Shown here in pieces: positions 18,221 to 27,066 of a stretch of 64,000 bases of DNA. The notes below the pieces were generated by a model. That model worked only from the letters and a program-made list of their open reading frames with translations, had not been told where the DNA came from and made no database searches. A program made the position numbers and the translations under genes. The DNA lies in contig CAZFRE010000007.1 in the NCBI GenBank assembly GCA_964521195.1, positions 1 to 64,000 on the forward strand. The letters run 5' to 3'. This stretch comes from CAWDNM01 sp964521195. Lineage in GTDB: Bacteria; Actinomycetota; Coriobacteriia; Anaerosomatales; JAAXUF01. Every line of letters begins with the position of its first letter. The stretch's first letter is position 1.

Positions 18221-18531
18221 GCGTTCTCGCACTGTCGTGCGCGCTCTTCGCCCTCGGTCTCTTCGGGGTGCTGGTCCGCAAGGACACCGTCGCGATACTC
18301 GCCAGCGTCGAGGTACTCCTCGGCGGCGCATTGTTGCTCCTCGTCGCGCTGGGCGCGACAGTGCGCAGCGGTGCAGACGTCGCAGCCGGCGCGATGCGCG
18401 TGCAAGGTCTCGCGCTGATGGTGATCGTTGTGGTGGCCGCGGAGGCCGCGGTTGGCCTGGCGCTGTTGGTCGCGGTCGCCCGACGCACGAGGAGCACGAC
18501 CCTCGATGAGCTTACGGAGGTGAACGGCTGA
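18217..18531 (+). CDS. nuoK: NADH-quinone oxidoreductase subunit K
   Basis: A 104-residue, three-helix antiporter-like (MnhC-type) subunit in the proton pathway. The second helix includes ILASVEVLLGGALLLL with the conserved membrane Glu, and the third has IVVVAAEAAVGLAL with the second membrane Glu. Start and stop overlap nuoJ and nuoL respectively. Confidence 0.94.
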   Translation: MSVLALSCALFALGLFGVLVRKDTVAILASVEVLLGGALLLLVALGATVRSGADVAAGAMRVQGLALMVIVVVAAEAAVGLALLVAVARRTRSTTLDELTEVNG

Positions 18532-20381
18532 TGGACCTCGTCGTTCAGAACCCGTGGCTGGCGGTGGTCGTGCCGTTCGCGCTTGCGGCACTGCTTGCGG
18601 TCGGCGGGCGTGCCTTCAGGACTGCAGTGCCGTGGCTGGCTGCGATCGGACCGGTACTGGTGATCGCGGTCGGCGCGGGCTCGGTGGCAGCGGTGCACGG
18701 CGTCGAGAGCGCAGGCGAGCCGTGGACCTCGGGACTGGCGTCAGCCGGCAGTATCGTCTGGTACGAACTCGGGAGGATGTCGCTGGGCTTGGGTTGGGCC
18801 GTCGACAGCCTTGCCGCCGTCATGTTGCTTGTCGTGGGCGTTGTGGCGCTGATGGTGATGGTGTTCTCGGCGGGCTACATGGCCGGTGACCCGGGCTGGG
18901 TACGCTACTACGCGCTGTTGCTGCTGTTCACCGGCTCGATGACCCTGCTCGTCATCGGAGACTCGTTCCTGGCGCTCTTCGTGGGTTGGGAGCTGGTCGG
19001 GGCGTGCTCGTACCTGCTGATCGGATTCTGGTACGAGAAGCCGAGCGCGGCCGCGGCGGCCATCAAGGCGTTCCTCACCACAAGGGTGGGAGACATCGGG
19101 CTCCTACTGGGTATCGCGCTCGCGTGGGTGTTCGCGCCGTCGCTGCGCTTTGAAGAGGTGATGGGGCAGCTGGAGTCGGTTCAGACGAGTTTTATCACGT
19201 TGACGGCGGTACTCGTCGCGATCGGCGCGATCGGCAAGTCCGCTCAGTTCCCGCTGCACATCTGGCTTCCCGACGCGATGGAGGGCCCGACGCCGGTCTC
19301 GGCACTCATACACGCGGCGACCATGGTTGCGGCGGGCGTGTACCTCGTCGCACGCACTTGGCCGCTGTTCGAGGCGGCACCGGTGGCGCAGGTGGTGTTG
19401 CTGACGGTCGGAGTCGTGTCGGCCCTGGGTGCGGCGCTCATAGCGCTGGTCCAGACCGACATCAAGAAGGTGCTCGCCTACTCGACGATCAGCCAGCTCG
19501 GGTTCATGTTCGCTGCACTCGGCGTGGGTGCGTGGGAGGTCGCCTTCTTCCACCTCGTCTCGCACGCGGCCTTCAAGGCGCTGTTGTTCCTGGGTTCGGG
19601 TAGCGTCATCCACGGTGCCGGAACCCAGGACCTCCAACGCATGGGGGGACTGCGAAAGAGCATGCCGTTCACCTTCGTCTTCTGGCTCATCGGCGCGGGT
19701 GCACTGATCGGGATTCCTCCACTGGCCGGATTCTTCAGCAAGGACGCCGTGCTCGATGCGGTATGGCTCTCCGATCGATTCGCTGGCGCACTGCTGTTCC
19801 TCACGGTGCTGCTCACCGGCTACTACACTGCTCGCGCCACCAAGCTCGCCTTCTTCGGGGAATGGCGGGGTGACGGTCACGCGCACGAGAGCCCCGTCTC
19901 GATGATCGCGCCGCTCGGCGTTCTCGCGGTTCCTGCAGCGGTGTTGGGTTTCGCGGGTCCGTGGCTCGCCGAGACGCTCGGGGAGCATCCCGAGCACCTG
20001 TCGCTGCCGCTCTCGGTCGCCGCGGTCGGGCTCGGGCTGGCAGGCGTCGCCATCGCGTGGACTCGCGTTCGCGCGGCGGAGCCTGACGCGCATGCGCACG
20101 GGCGGAGCGTTGGTCTCGTTCGGGTCCTGACCAGCGGGTTCGGATACGACCGCGCCGTGTCGGCATACGTCGTCCGTCCGACGGTCGCTTTGTGCCGTGG
20201 CGCGTGGGCGGTCATCGACCGGTTCATCATCGACGGCATGGTCGAGGGGTCCGCGTTGCTTGCCGGGTGGCTCTCGCGCGGGATAGCCCATCTGCAGACC
20301 GGTGACGCGCAGGACTACGTGGCGTTGATGGGGCTCGCGACGATCCTTGCAGTGTGCGCGCTGATCCTGGTGGGGGGGTGA
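18531..20381 (+). CDS. nuoL: NADH-quinone oxidoreductase subunit L
   Basis: Distal proton-pumping antiporter-like subunit. The 616-residue protein has many membrane helices; signatures include WELVGACSYLLIGFW (TM5 Glu), KSAQFPLHIWLPDAMEGPTP (TM7 Lys) and DIKKVLAYSTISQLGFM. The C-terminal part, rich in His near residue 520 and followed by a long hydrophilic stretch, is compatible with the lateral helix HL. Its start is adjacent to the nuoK stop. Confidence 0.95.
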   Translation: MDLVVQNPWLAVVVPFALAALLAVGGRAFRTAVPWLAAIGPVLVIAVGAGSVAAVHGVESAGEPWTSGLASAGSIVWYELGRMSLGLGWAVDSLAAVMLLVVGVVALMVMVFSAGYMAGDPGWVRYYALLLLFTGSMTLLVIGDSFLALFVGWELVGACSYLLIGFWYEKPSAAAAAIKAFLTTRVGDIGLLLGIALAWVFAPSLRFEEVMGQLESVQTSFITLTAVLVAIGAIGKSAQFPLHIWLPDAMEGPTPVSALIHAATMVAAGVYLVARTWPLFEAAPVAQVVLLTVGVVSALGAALIALVQTDIKKVLAYSTISQLGFMFAALGVGAWEVAFFHLVSHAAFKALLFLGSGSVIHGAGTQDLQRMGGLRKSMPFTFVFWLIGAGALIGIPPLAGFFSKDAVLDAVWLSDRFAGALLFLTVLLTGYYTARATKLAFFGEWRGDGHAHESPVSMIAPLGVLAVPAAVLGFAGPWLAETLGEHPEHLSLPLSVAAVGLGLAGVAIAWTRVRAAEPDAHAHGRSVGLVRVLTSGFGYDRAVSAYVVRPTVALCRGAWAVIDRFIIDGMVEGSALLAGWLSRGIAHLQTGDAQDYVALMGLATILAVCALILVGG

Positions 20382-20386
20382 GCAGC

Positions 20387-21832
20387 ATGCCGCAGTTGGA
20401 CCTGATGGTCGTGCTGCCGATCGCATCCGCGCTGGCCTGCCTTGTGGCCGGGCGTGTGTCAGGATCCCTGCCCCGGTGGATCGCGCTGGTCGCCGTGGCG
20501 GTTCAGATGGCGTTGTTGGCGTCACTTGCTCCACTGGGCGCGTTTCAGGGTGCTCCAGTTCTCGGCTGGGACGGCTCGGCGACGCTTGGCGCGTGGCAGG
20601 TCGCACTCGACGGTCTCTCGCTCCCACTGGTCCTACTGACTCTCTTCATCGGCGCGGTGGCCGTGCTCGGCTCATGGACCGTCACCGACAGGCCCGGCTC
20701 GTACTTCGCCTTGCTGCTTGCGCTGCAAGCTGCAGTCACCGGCGTCTTCCTTGCCGATAGCCTGATCCTGTTCTACGTGGCATGGGAGTGCGTCCTCATT
20801 CCGATGTTCTTCCTGCTAGGCGGTTGGGGTTCGTCCAATCGTCGCCACGCCGCCACCAAGTTCCTCATCTACACGTTCGCTGCCGGCGGAATCATGTTGC
20901 TGGGGGTCATGCTCACCATCATCGAGTCCGGTGGAAGCACGTCGATCGCATCGATCGCGAAGGGCGCGGCGCTCACTCCCATGCCGGCGCTCGTCTTCTG
21001 GCTCTTCATGGTCGGCTTCCTCGTCAAGCTACCGGCGGTGCCGGTTCACACCTGGCTCCCTGACGCACACACGGAGGCTCCGACCGCCGGGTCCATCGTG
21101 CTGGCCGGGGTCATGCTGAAGATGGGTGGCTACGGCATCATGCGCATCGCGATGCCGTTCGCACCCGCGGCGTTTGAGGACGCGCGCTTCACGATCGCGG
21201 TACTCGGCGTCATCGGCGTGGTATACGGGGCCGCCATGGCTCTCGTGCAAAGCGACCTCAAGCGGCTCGTCGCCTACTCCTCCGTCGCTCACATGGGATT
21301 CGTACTCATCGCGATCGCGGTGGCGACGGCCGAGGCCCTTGGTGCCGCGATGCTCGTCATGGTCAGTCACGGGCTCGTTGCCGGGCTGCTCTTCTTCCTC
21401 GTCGGCTCGCTGTACCAACGGACGCACACGCGCGAACTCAGATCGTTTGGTGGGCTGGGCAAGGTCGTGCCGATGTGGAGTCTCGCGTTTGTCTTTGCAT
21501 GCCTGGCGTCTCTCGGGCTGCCGGGGCTGTCCGGCTTCCCTGGGGAGTTCATCTCCGTTGTCACCGCGTACTCGGAGATGGGCGTTTGGACTGCGATCGC
21601 CACGATCGGCCTCGTGCTGGGTGCTGCGTACAACCTTCGGGCCGTTCGGGAGTCGGTACAGGGCCACGCAGGGGAGTTCGCACAGCTGCCCGATCTCAGC
21701 GTGCGCGAGTTGGGTGTCGTAGCAGCCTTCGCTACCGGGATCGTCGTTCTCGGCGTCCAGCCGGTTCTGGTCGTCGCTCCGATGCACCAGGTTCTGACCG
21801 CGCTCTCCGCAGTCGTGAGCGGGGGTCTGTGA
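20387..21832 (+). CDS. nuoM: NADH-quinone oxidoreductase subunit M
   Basis: Antiporter-like proton-pumping subunit, 481 residues. Signatures include YVAWECVLIPMFFLLGGWG (TM5 Glu), KLPAVPVHTWLPDAHTEAPT (TM7 Lys) and LKRLVAYSSVAHMGFV. The start is taken as ATG 20387 just after a G-rich Shine-Dalgarno; GTG 20378 in the same frame, overlapping the nuoL stop, is the alternative. Confidence 0.95.
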   Translation: MPQLDLMVVLPIASALACLVAGRVSGSLPRWIALVAVAVQMALLASLAPLGAFQGAPVLGWDGSATLGAWQVALDGLSLPLVLLTLFIGAVAVLGSWTVTDRPGSYFALLLALQAAVTGVFLADSLILFYVAWECVLIPMFFLLGGWGSSNRRHAATKFLIYTFAAGGIMLLGVMLTIIESGGSTSIASIAKGAALTPMPALVFWLFMVGFLVKLPAVPVHTWLPDAHTEAPTAGSIVLAGVMLKMGGYGIMRIAMPFAPAAFEDARFTIAVLGVIGVVYGAAMALVQSDLKRLVAYSSVAHMGFVLIAIAVATAEALGAAMLVMVSHGLVAGLLFFLVGSLYQRTHTRELRSFGGLGKVVPMWSLAFVFACLASLGLPGLSGFPGEFISVVTAYSEMGVWTAIATIGLVLGAAYNLRAVRESVQGHAGEFAQLPDLSVRELGVVAAFATGIVVLGVQPVLVVAPMHQVLTALSAVVSGGL

Positions 21833-21833
21833 C

Positions 21834-23303
21834 ATGCCCGTAGGCCTCCTGCTGACACTCACGTACGGCGTCACCATCGCCGGAGCGGTGATCGCGCTGG
21901 TGCTTGACGCTCTCGATCGACGCGCCGCTGCGGTGTTCACCGTCGGCATCGTGCTGGGAGTCGGTGCAGGTGCCGGGCTCTATGCTGGCGTGACCCACAG
22001 CGCAGGCACCGCGTTCGGGCCTATCGGAATCGGTGGCGCCGCTTCGATGGTGTACGGGGTCGTGGCGCTGGTGGGTGCTGCATCGGTGCTGGGCGGGTCT
22101 GACGCGCTCAAGGCGCGCCGGCACGGCGGCAGTCACGCGTCCCTGATCGCGCTCGGCGCAGCCGCGGGGGGAGCGGCAGCCGCCGCGCTCGACCTCACGA
22201 CCCTGCTTCTGCTGCTCGAAACGATGGCGCTCGCCGGGTACGCGCTCGTTGCCGGATCGGGAGACTCCCGATCCGGTGAGGCGGCGATGAAGTATTTCGT
22301 GCAGGGTGCAGTCGCGACCGGTCTGTACGTGTTCGGCATGGCCGTGCTCGTCGGCTTCTATGCGCCGACCGGGGACTACCTGGCGCTGTCCACGTCACTC
22401 GCCGCGACGCCGTACCCGCTTCCTGCTCTGGTCGGGGCCGTGCTCGTCTTGTGCGCGTTGCTGTTCAAGGTCGGAGGCGTGCCGTTCCACTCGTGGGCTC
22501 CGGACGCATACGAGACCGCTCCGGCGGAGAGCGCTGCGTTCCTGGCCTCCGGACCCAAGCTGGCTGCGATCGGCGCCATGGGCGTGCTGGTCACCGTAGT
22601 GTCTTCCGGGGAGAGCCTCCGACCGCTGCTGCTCCTTGTCGCAGCGGCTGCGATGCTGTCCATCCTCGTCGGGTCGATCGCTGCGCTGCGCCAAGCCAAC
22701 CTGCGACGTCTACTTGGCTACGCGGGAATCGCTCAGACCGGTTATGCACTGCTGGCGGTTGCGATCCCCATGGCGTCGCTGGCCGTGTTCTATGCAGCGA
22801 CCTACGCCGTCGCCGCGGTCGGGACGTTCCTGGCGGCCGCGGCCTTCGAACGGCTCGATCCGGAGTGGGACGGGACGGTACTCGGGCTTGCCGGCATGGG
22901 CAGGCGTGCTCCGGTCCTGTCCGCATCGCTGTCGGTTCTTCTCGTGTCGCTGGCCGGGATCCCGCCCCTGATGGGCTTCTGGGCCAAACTCGTGCTGTTC
23001 GCGACGGGCCTGTCGGCGGGATGGGGCTCGCTCGGCGCGAACCCGATGCACGCGTGGTCGCTGTTGACCGGCGTCTCGATCGCGATCCTCGGATCGGTGA
23101 TCTCGCTCGGCTACTATGGCGGAATCCTGCGCAGCTTGTACTTCGGTGAGCGGGCCTCGGATTCAGAGGCGGGATCGGGCCGACGAGGGGGGCCTGCGGC
23201 GATCGGTGTCGCGGTCATCGCACTCGTCGTGATCGGACTGAGCGTTCTGCCGTTCGCGCTCGGGCCGACGTGGATCTTCGAGCTGTTCGTGTCTGCGTCC
23301 TGA
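21834..23303 (+). CDS. nuoN: NADH-quinone oxidoreductase subunit N
   Basis: Third antiporter-like subunit, 489 residues. Recognised by YFVQGAVATGLYVFGMA, KVGGVPFHSWAPDAYETAP (TM7 Lys) and the RQANLRRLLGYAGIAQTGY helix, with more than a dozen membrane segments. It is the last gene of the operon; a hairpin at 23394-23421 follows at about 90 nt. NuoL, NuoM and NuoN are all present, so the pumping arm is complete. Confidence 0.95.
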   Translation: MPVGLLLTLTYGVTIAGAVIALVLDALDRRAAAVFTVGIVLGVGAGAGLYAGVTHSAGTAFGPIGIGGAASMVYGVVALVGAASVLGGSDALKARRHGGSHASLIALGAAAGGAAAAALDLTTLLLLLETMALAGYALVAGSGDSRSGEAAMKYFVQGAVATGLYVFGMAVLVGFYAPTGDYLALSTSLAATPYPLPALVGAVLVLCALLFKVGGVPFHSWAPDAYETAPAESAAFLASGPKLAAIGAMGVLVTVVSSGESLRPLLLLVAAAAMLSILVGSIAALRQANLRRLLGYAGIAQTGYALLAVAIPMASLAVFYAATYAVAAVGTFLAAAAFERLDPEWDGTVLGLAGMGRRAPVLSASLSVLLVSLAGIPPLMGFWAKLVLFATGLSAGWGSLGANPMHAWSLLTGVSIAILGSVISLGYYGGILRSLYFGERASDSEAGSGRRGGPAAIGVAVIALVVIGLSVLPFALGPTWIFELFVSAS

Positions 23304-23364
23304 TACGACGGTCTCCTGCCAAAGACTTGCACGCGCATTTTGGCAGTGATACGATTCACAGCGA

Positions 23365-23382
23365 GTTGCATGCGAATGCAAC
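23365..23382. repeat. Short perfect palindrome downstream of nuoN
   Basis: GTTGCAT and ATGCAAC flank a 4-nt GCGA, giving a 7-bp hairpin or an operator-sized inverted repeat between nuoN and the FlgM-like gene. No protein can be assigned to it. Confidence 0.4.
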
Positions 23383-23393
23383 CCCTTACCCCT

Positions 23394-23421
23394 GAGCCTC
23401 AAGGTGCCGGCCTTGGGGCTC
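23394..23421 (+). terminator. Probable transcription terminator hairpin after nuoN
   Basis: An 11-bp stem (23394-23404 with 23411-23421, one G-U pair) with a 6-nt loop. The downstream run is only moderately T-rich (CCCCATTTCT), so termination is probable rather than certain. Confidence 0.5.
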
Positions 23422-23519
23422 CCCCATTTCTCAGGCCCTTTTCCAGTACTCGCAGGTCAGGGTGGGTGTGACGCGCGTCACAGCCTACGCAAGACCTCCA
23501 TCTTCGCGGTGTTCAGGAA

Positions 23520-23801
23520 ATGATACCAACCGCCGATACATGCAGCATGATGATCTCACACGAACAAGCCAGAGCTGCCGCCTTCGAGCTGCGGAGCGGT
23601 GTCACCTCGGCGCCTGTCATGCCACCGGCCGACGTGTCGGCGGAGGTGCTCGCTGCGGCCATGGCCGTCGTGCAAGAGACGCCGGACACCAGTCCCGAGC
23701 GCTTGGCCGACGCGCAGTCGCTCCTCGCGGGCGAGTCGCCTGACTGCCATGCGGTGGCCTCGATGATGATTCAGCGGATCATCTCCGACTCTCTCCGATA
23801 G
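23520..23801 (+). CDS. Small FlgM-like anti-sigma/regulatory protein (tentative)
   Basis: Encodes 93 residues, or 84 from ATG 23547. The C-terminal half (PERLADAQSLLAGESPDCHAV followed by a helix ending in RIISDSLR) resembles the two-helix core of FlgM anti-sigma-28 proteins, where a helix, an x-G-x turn and an A-V-A-type helix bind the sigma factor. No flagellar gene lies nearby, so the partner sigma factor is unknown. AGGA directly abuts ATG 23520, which is tight for a Shine-Dalgarno, so the start is uncertain. A small protein unrelated to FlgM remains possible. Confidence 0.4.
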   Translation: MIPTADTCSMMISHEQARAAAFELRSGVTSAPVMPPADVSAEVLAAAMAVVQETPDTSPERLADAQSLLAGESPDCHAVASMMIQRIISDSLR

Positions 23802-23876
23802 TCCGGCGACTGCTGGCACGCATCGTCCGCTCGACGCATAATCGGCACTACCGAGCGTCTTGAGCGGAGGATCTCT

Positions 23877-24161
23877 GTGAGAACCAACACGGGTCGTACA
23901 TTGCTCACCCTACTGATGAACGTGCTCGTCATCGCTGCTATCGCGTTGACGGTGAGGCTGGGCGTCGAGTTCTTCGGTTCGGTCGCCGCGAAAGGATGGG
24001 CCGAGGCGATCGTCGCGATCACGGATCCCATCGTGATCCCGTTCGGCTTCGAACCGATCAAGACCCCGTACGGCGGCATCTTCGACGTGGATGCGGCCAT
24101 CATGGTCGCACTGCTGTTGATCGCCGAGTGGGTACTCTCGGGCATCCGCGGCGGCAACTAG
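23877..24161 (+). CDS. YggT-like small membrane protein
   Basis: A 94-residue protein with two hydrophobic helices (about 8-30 and 72-90) flanking a segment AITDPIVIPFGFEPIKTPYG. That segment resembles the proline-rich loop of YggT-family proteins, which are two-helix inner-membrane proteins of poorly known role in cell-envelope and osmotic tolerance. GGAGG lies 7 nt before GTG 23877, supporting this start. It precedes the PilB-like ATPase by 33 nt, so the two may be co-transcribed. Confidence 0.5.
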   Translation: MRTNTGRTLLTLLMNVLVIAAIALTVRLGVEFFGSVAAKGWAEAIVAITDPIVIPFGFEPIKTPYGGIFDVDAAIMVALLLIAEWVLSGIRGGN

Positions 24162-24194
24162 CATCCGGCTTCTCGCATCCCACAAGGGGGACGA

Positions 24195-25868
24195 ATGGAC
24201 TTTCGCAAGGAACGCATGGGTGATGTGCTGCTGAGAACGGGGCTGGTCTCGCCTGAACAGCTTGATGCTGCCCTGGAGGCGCAGGAGGCCAACGGCGGCC
24301 GCCTCGGGGATGTGCTCGTCAAGTTGCGAGTCACGACGGAGGAACAGATCGCCGGCGCCCTCGCCGAGCAACGACACCTGCCCTACGTGCACCTTGCGAC
24401 CGCGACCATCGACCTCGACGCCGCAACCATGCTTCCGGCGCGCTACCTGCAACGCAAGCGGATTCTGCCCATGGGATTCGAGGACGGAGCGCTCGTGCTC
24501 GCCATGGCGGACCCGCTCGATGTCGAGGCCATGGACGAGACCGAGATGCTCACGGGACTGCGCGTGACCCCGGTCATCGCGACCCCGAGCCAGATCACCG
24601 AGGCCATCGAGACGAAGGTCATCGGCCTGAGGGTTCTGCACCAGCTCGAAGCCGACTTCGGCATGCCGGAGGAGGAGGAGCACTTCGGTGACGTCACGAG
24701 TGCCATCTCCGACGTCCCGGTCGTCAAGATCATCGACCAGTTGCTCAAGGACGCCGTACGTGAGGGAGCGAGCGACGTCCACCTCGAGCCCTCTGACTCC
24801 GACGTGCGCGTGCGATTCCGAGTGGACGGCGTACTCCGTGAGGTCTCGACGCTGCCGCGTGGCTCGCACGCGGGACTGGTGAGCCGCATCAAGGTGCTCG
24901 CCGACATGGACATCGCCGAGCGCAGGCGCCCCCAGGACGGGCGGATCGCGTTCAACTCGACCCTCGGCGCGGTCGACCTGCGAGTCGCCACGATTCCGAC
25001 GCCGTCAGGCGAGGGGGTCGTCATCCGCATCCTGTACCGAGGCATCGTCGTCGGCTCGATCGAGGGCCTCGGGTTCTCGAAACGGGACCACGAGGTGTTT
25101 CAGCGCATGCTTGCCAAACCGTACGGGGCGCTGCTCATCGCTGGGCCCACCGGGTCGGGCAAGACGACGACGCTCTACACGGCGCTCAACGTCATCAACG
25201 ACGTCACCCGCAAGGTCGTCACGATCGAGGACCCCATCGAGTACCGCATCCCGGGCATCACGCAGATCGCAGTCAACCCGAGGGCGGGACTGTCCTTCGC
25301 GACGGGACTGCGCGCGGTGTTGCGCTTCGATCCGGACATCGTGATGGTCGGAGAGGTGCGCGACGCCGAGACGGCGTCGATTGCCGCACGAGCCGCACTG
25401 ACCGGTCACTACGTGCTCTCCTCGATCCACACCAACGATGCCGCGGCGGCTCTGGCTCGTCTCGGGGAGATGGGTGTCGAGCCCTACGTCTCGTCGTCGT
25501 CGCTCCTCGGGGTGGTCGCTCAGCGCCTCGTGCGGACGTTGTGCCCGAAGTGCAAGAAGGAGGTCGCGATTCCCGTCGAGACACTCGTCGCCGCCGGGTT
25601 CGCGCCTGAAGAGGCCGCATGCGTGACGACGTTCGCCGCTGTCGGGTGCAGCTCCTGTCACGGGACCGGGTACGCCGGCCGCGTGGGCGTGTTCGAGATC
25701 CTCGAGATGAATGACGAGATCGCAGGCCTGAACATGCGAGGCGCCAACACCGAGGAGATCCGCAACGCCGCCATGGCGCGCGGCATGACCACCATGCGGC
25801 AAGATGCACTTGCCCGGGTGGCCGCCGGTCTCACAAGCCTGCAAGAGGTCAACAGGGTGGTGGTCTGA
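24195..25868 (+). CDS. Type IV pilus assembly / type II secretion ATPase (PilB/GspE family)
   Basis: Cytoplasmic hexameric ATPase that powers pilin or pseudopilin assembly. The 557-residue protein has an N-terminal MshEN-type domain (about 1-150) starting MGDVLLRTGLVS, the N2 domain (about 170-290), and an ATPase core with Walker A GPTGSGKTTT near residue 316. An Asp box follows (TIEDPIEY), then Walker B (DPDIVMVGEVRD), a His box (SSIHTND) and the four-Cys zinc knuckle CPKC / CSSC. AAGGGGG precedes the ATG. No pilin, PilC or PilT is in the window, so it is an orphan here; other pilus genes are presumably elsewhere. Confidence 0.9.
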   Translation: MDFRKERMGDVLLRTGLVSPEQLDAALEAQEANGGRLGDVLVKLRVTTEEQIAGALAEQRHLPYVHLATATIDLDAATMLPARYLQRKRILPMGFEDGALVLAMADPLDVEAMDETEMLTGLRVTPVIATPSQITEAIETKVIGLRVLHQLEADFGMPEEEEHFGDVTSAISDVPVVKIIDQLLKDAVREGASDVHLEPSDSDVRVRFRVDGVLREVSTLPRGSHAGLVSRIKVLADMDIAERRRPQDGRIAFNSTLGAVDLRVATIPTPSGEGVVIRILYRGIVVGSIEGLGFSKRDHEVFQRMLAKPYGALLIAGPTGSGKTTTLYTALNVINDVTRKVVTIEDPIEYRIPGITQIAVNPRAGLSFATGLRAVLRFDPDIVMVGEVRDAETASIAARAALTGHYVLSSIHTNDAAAALARLGEMGVEPYVSSSSLLGVVAQRLVRTLCPKCKKEVAIPVETLVAAGFAPEEAACVTTFAAVGCSSCHGTGYAGRVGVFEILEMNDEIAGLNMRGANTEEIRNAAMARGMTTMRQDALARVAAGLTSLQEVNRVVV

Positions 25869-25869
25869 A

Positions 25870-27066
25870 GTGGCGAGGCAACCTCGTGCGATCGTGCTGG
25901 TCCTCGACAGTGTCGGCGCCGGCGAGCTGCCGGACGCCGCTGACTACGGTGATGCCGGCAGCAACACGCTCTCGAACACCGCGGCGGCGTCCGGGGGTCT
26001 CTCGATGCCGCATCTCGGGGCGATGGGCCTGGGCAACATCACGCAGATCACCGGTGTCCCGCCCGTGGACTCGCCGCGTGCGTCGTGGGGCAAGAACGCC
26101 GAGCGGTCGGCGGGCAAGGACACGACGACCGGGCACTGGGAGATGATGGGAATGGTTCTCGAAAGGGCGTTCCCCACGTATCCGGGCGGGTTCCCGCCCG
26201 AGGTCATGGAGTCGTTCACCGCGCACACGGGCCGCGGATGGCTGGGCAACGTTCCGGCAAGCGGGACAGCCATCATCCAGGAGTTCGGCGCAGAGCACGT
26301 GGCCACGGGCAAGGCCATCGTGTACACGAGCGGCGACAGCGTGTTCCAGATCGCGGCACACGAGGACGTCATCCCCGTCGAGGAGCTCTACCGCATCTGC
26401 ACGATCACCCGCGAGCAGGTCGTGGTGGGAGACCATGCCGTCGGACGCGTCATCGCGCGGCCGTTCACCGGCCCGTCTGAGGCGGGCGTGTACACGCGAA
26501 CGCACCGCCGACGCGACTTCGCTCTCGCCCCGTCAGAACCCACGGTGCTCGACCAACTGCTCGCAGCCGGCATCAAGAGCTACGGGATCGGGAAGATCGG
26601 CGAGATCTTCGCGTGGAGGGGCATCTGCGAGTCGCCACACTCCGAAAGCAACATGCACGGTTTCGACAACCTGGTGAAGCGCGTCGCCGACGAGTCCGAC
26701 AACGGATTCGTCTTCGCGAATCTCGTCGACTTCGACATGGTGTGGGGGCATCGCAACGACGTCGAGGGCTATGCGCGCGGTCTCGAGCAGGTCGATTCGC
26801 GCATCCCGGACCTGCTGGACGCCATGATCGAGGGCGATCTGCTGATCATCACCGCCGATCACGGTTGTGACCCGACCACGCCGTCGACGGACCACTCACG
26901 CGAGTACACGCCGCTCATCGCTCACGTGAAAGGCGTCGACCGCGGCTCAGGCCTGGGGATCCGTTCCACGTTCGCCGACATCGGTGAGACTGTGGCCGAC
27001 TTCTACGGTCTTGCCGGCGCGTGCAAGCGGGGCACGTCGTTCCTATCGGAGGTGCGTGACGCGTGA
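25870..27066 (+). CDS. deoB: Phosphopentomutase
   Basis: Interconverts (deoxy)ribose-1-phosphate and -5-phosphate in nucleoside salvage. The 398-residue alkaline-phosphatase-superfamily enzyme has LDSVGAGELPDA near residue 12, KDTTTGHWEMMG with the phospho-acceptor Thr, and the metal-binding TADHGCDPTTPSTDHSRE near the C-terminus. The start is GTG 25870, two bases after the PilB-like stop, which avoids a long overlap. It overlaps the following nucleoside phosphorylase by 4 nt, so the pair forms a catabolic unit. Confidence 0.93.
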   Translation: MARQPRAIVLVLDSVGAGELPDAADYGDAGSNTLSNTAAASGGLSMPHLGAMGLGNITQITGVPPVDSPRASWGKNAERSAGKDTTTGHWEMMGMVLERAFPTYPGGFPPEVMESFTAHTGRGWLGNVPASGTAIIQEFGAEHVATGKAIVYTSGDSVFQIAAHEDVIPVEELYRICTITREQVVVGDHAVGRVIARPFTGPSEAGVYTRTHRRRDFALAPSEPTVLDQLLAAGIKSYGIGKIGEIFAWRGICESPHSESNMHGFDNLVKRVADESDNGFVFANLVDFDMVWGHRNDVEGYARGLEQVDSRIPDLLDAMIEGDLLIITADHGCDPTTPSTDHSREYTPLIAHVKGVDRGSGLGIRSTFADIGETVADFYGLAGACKRGTSFLSEVRDA

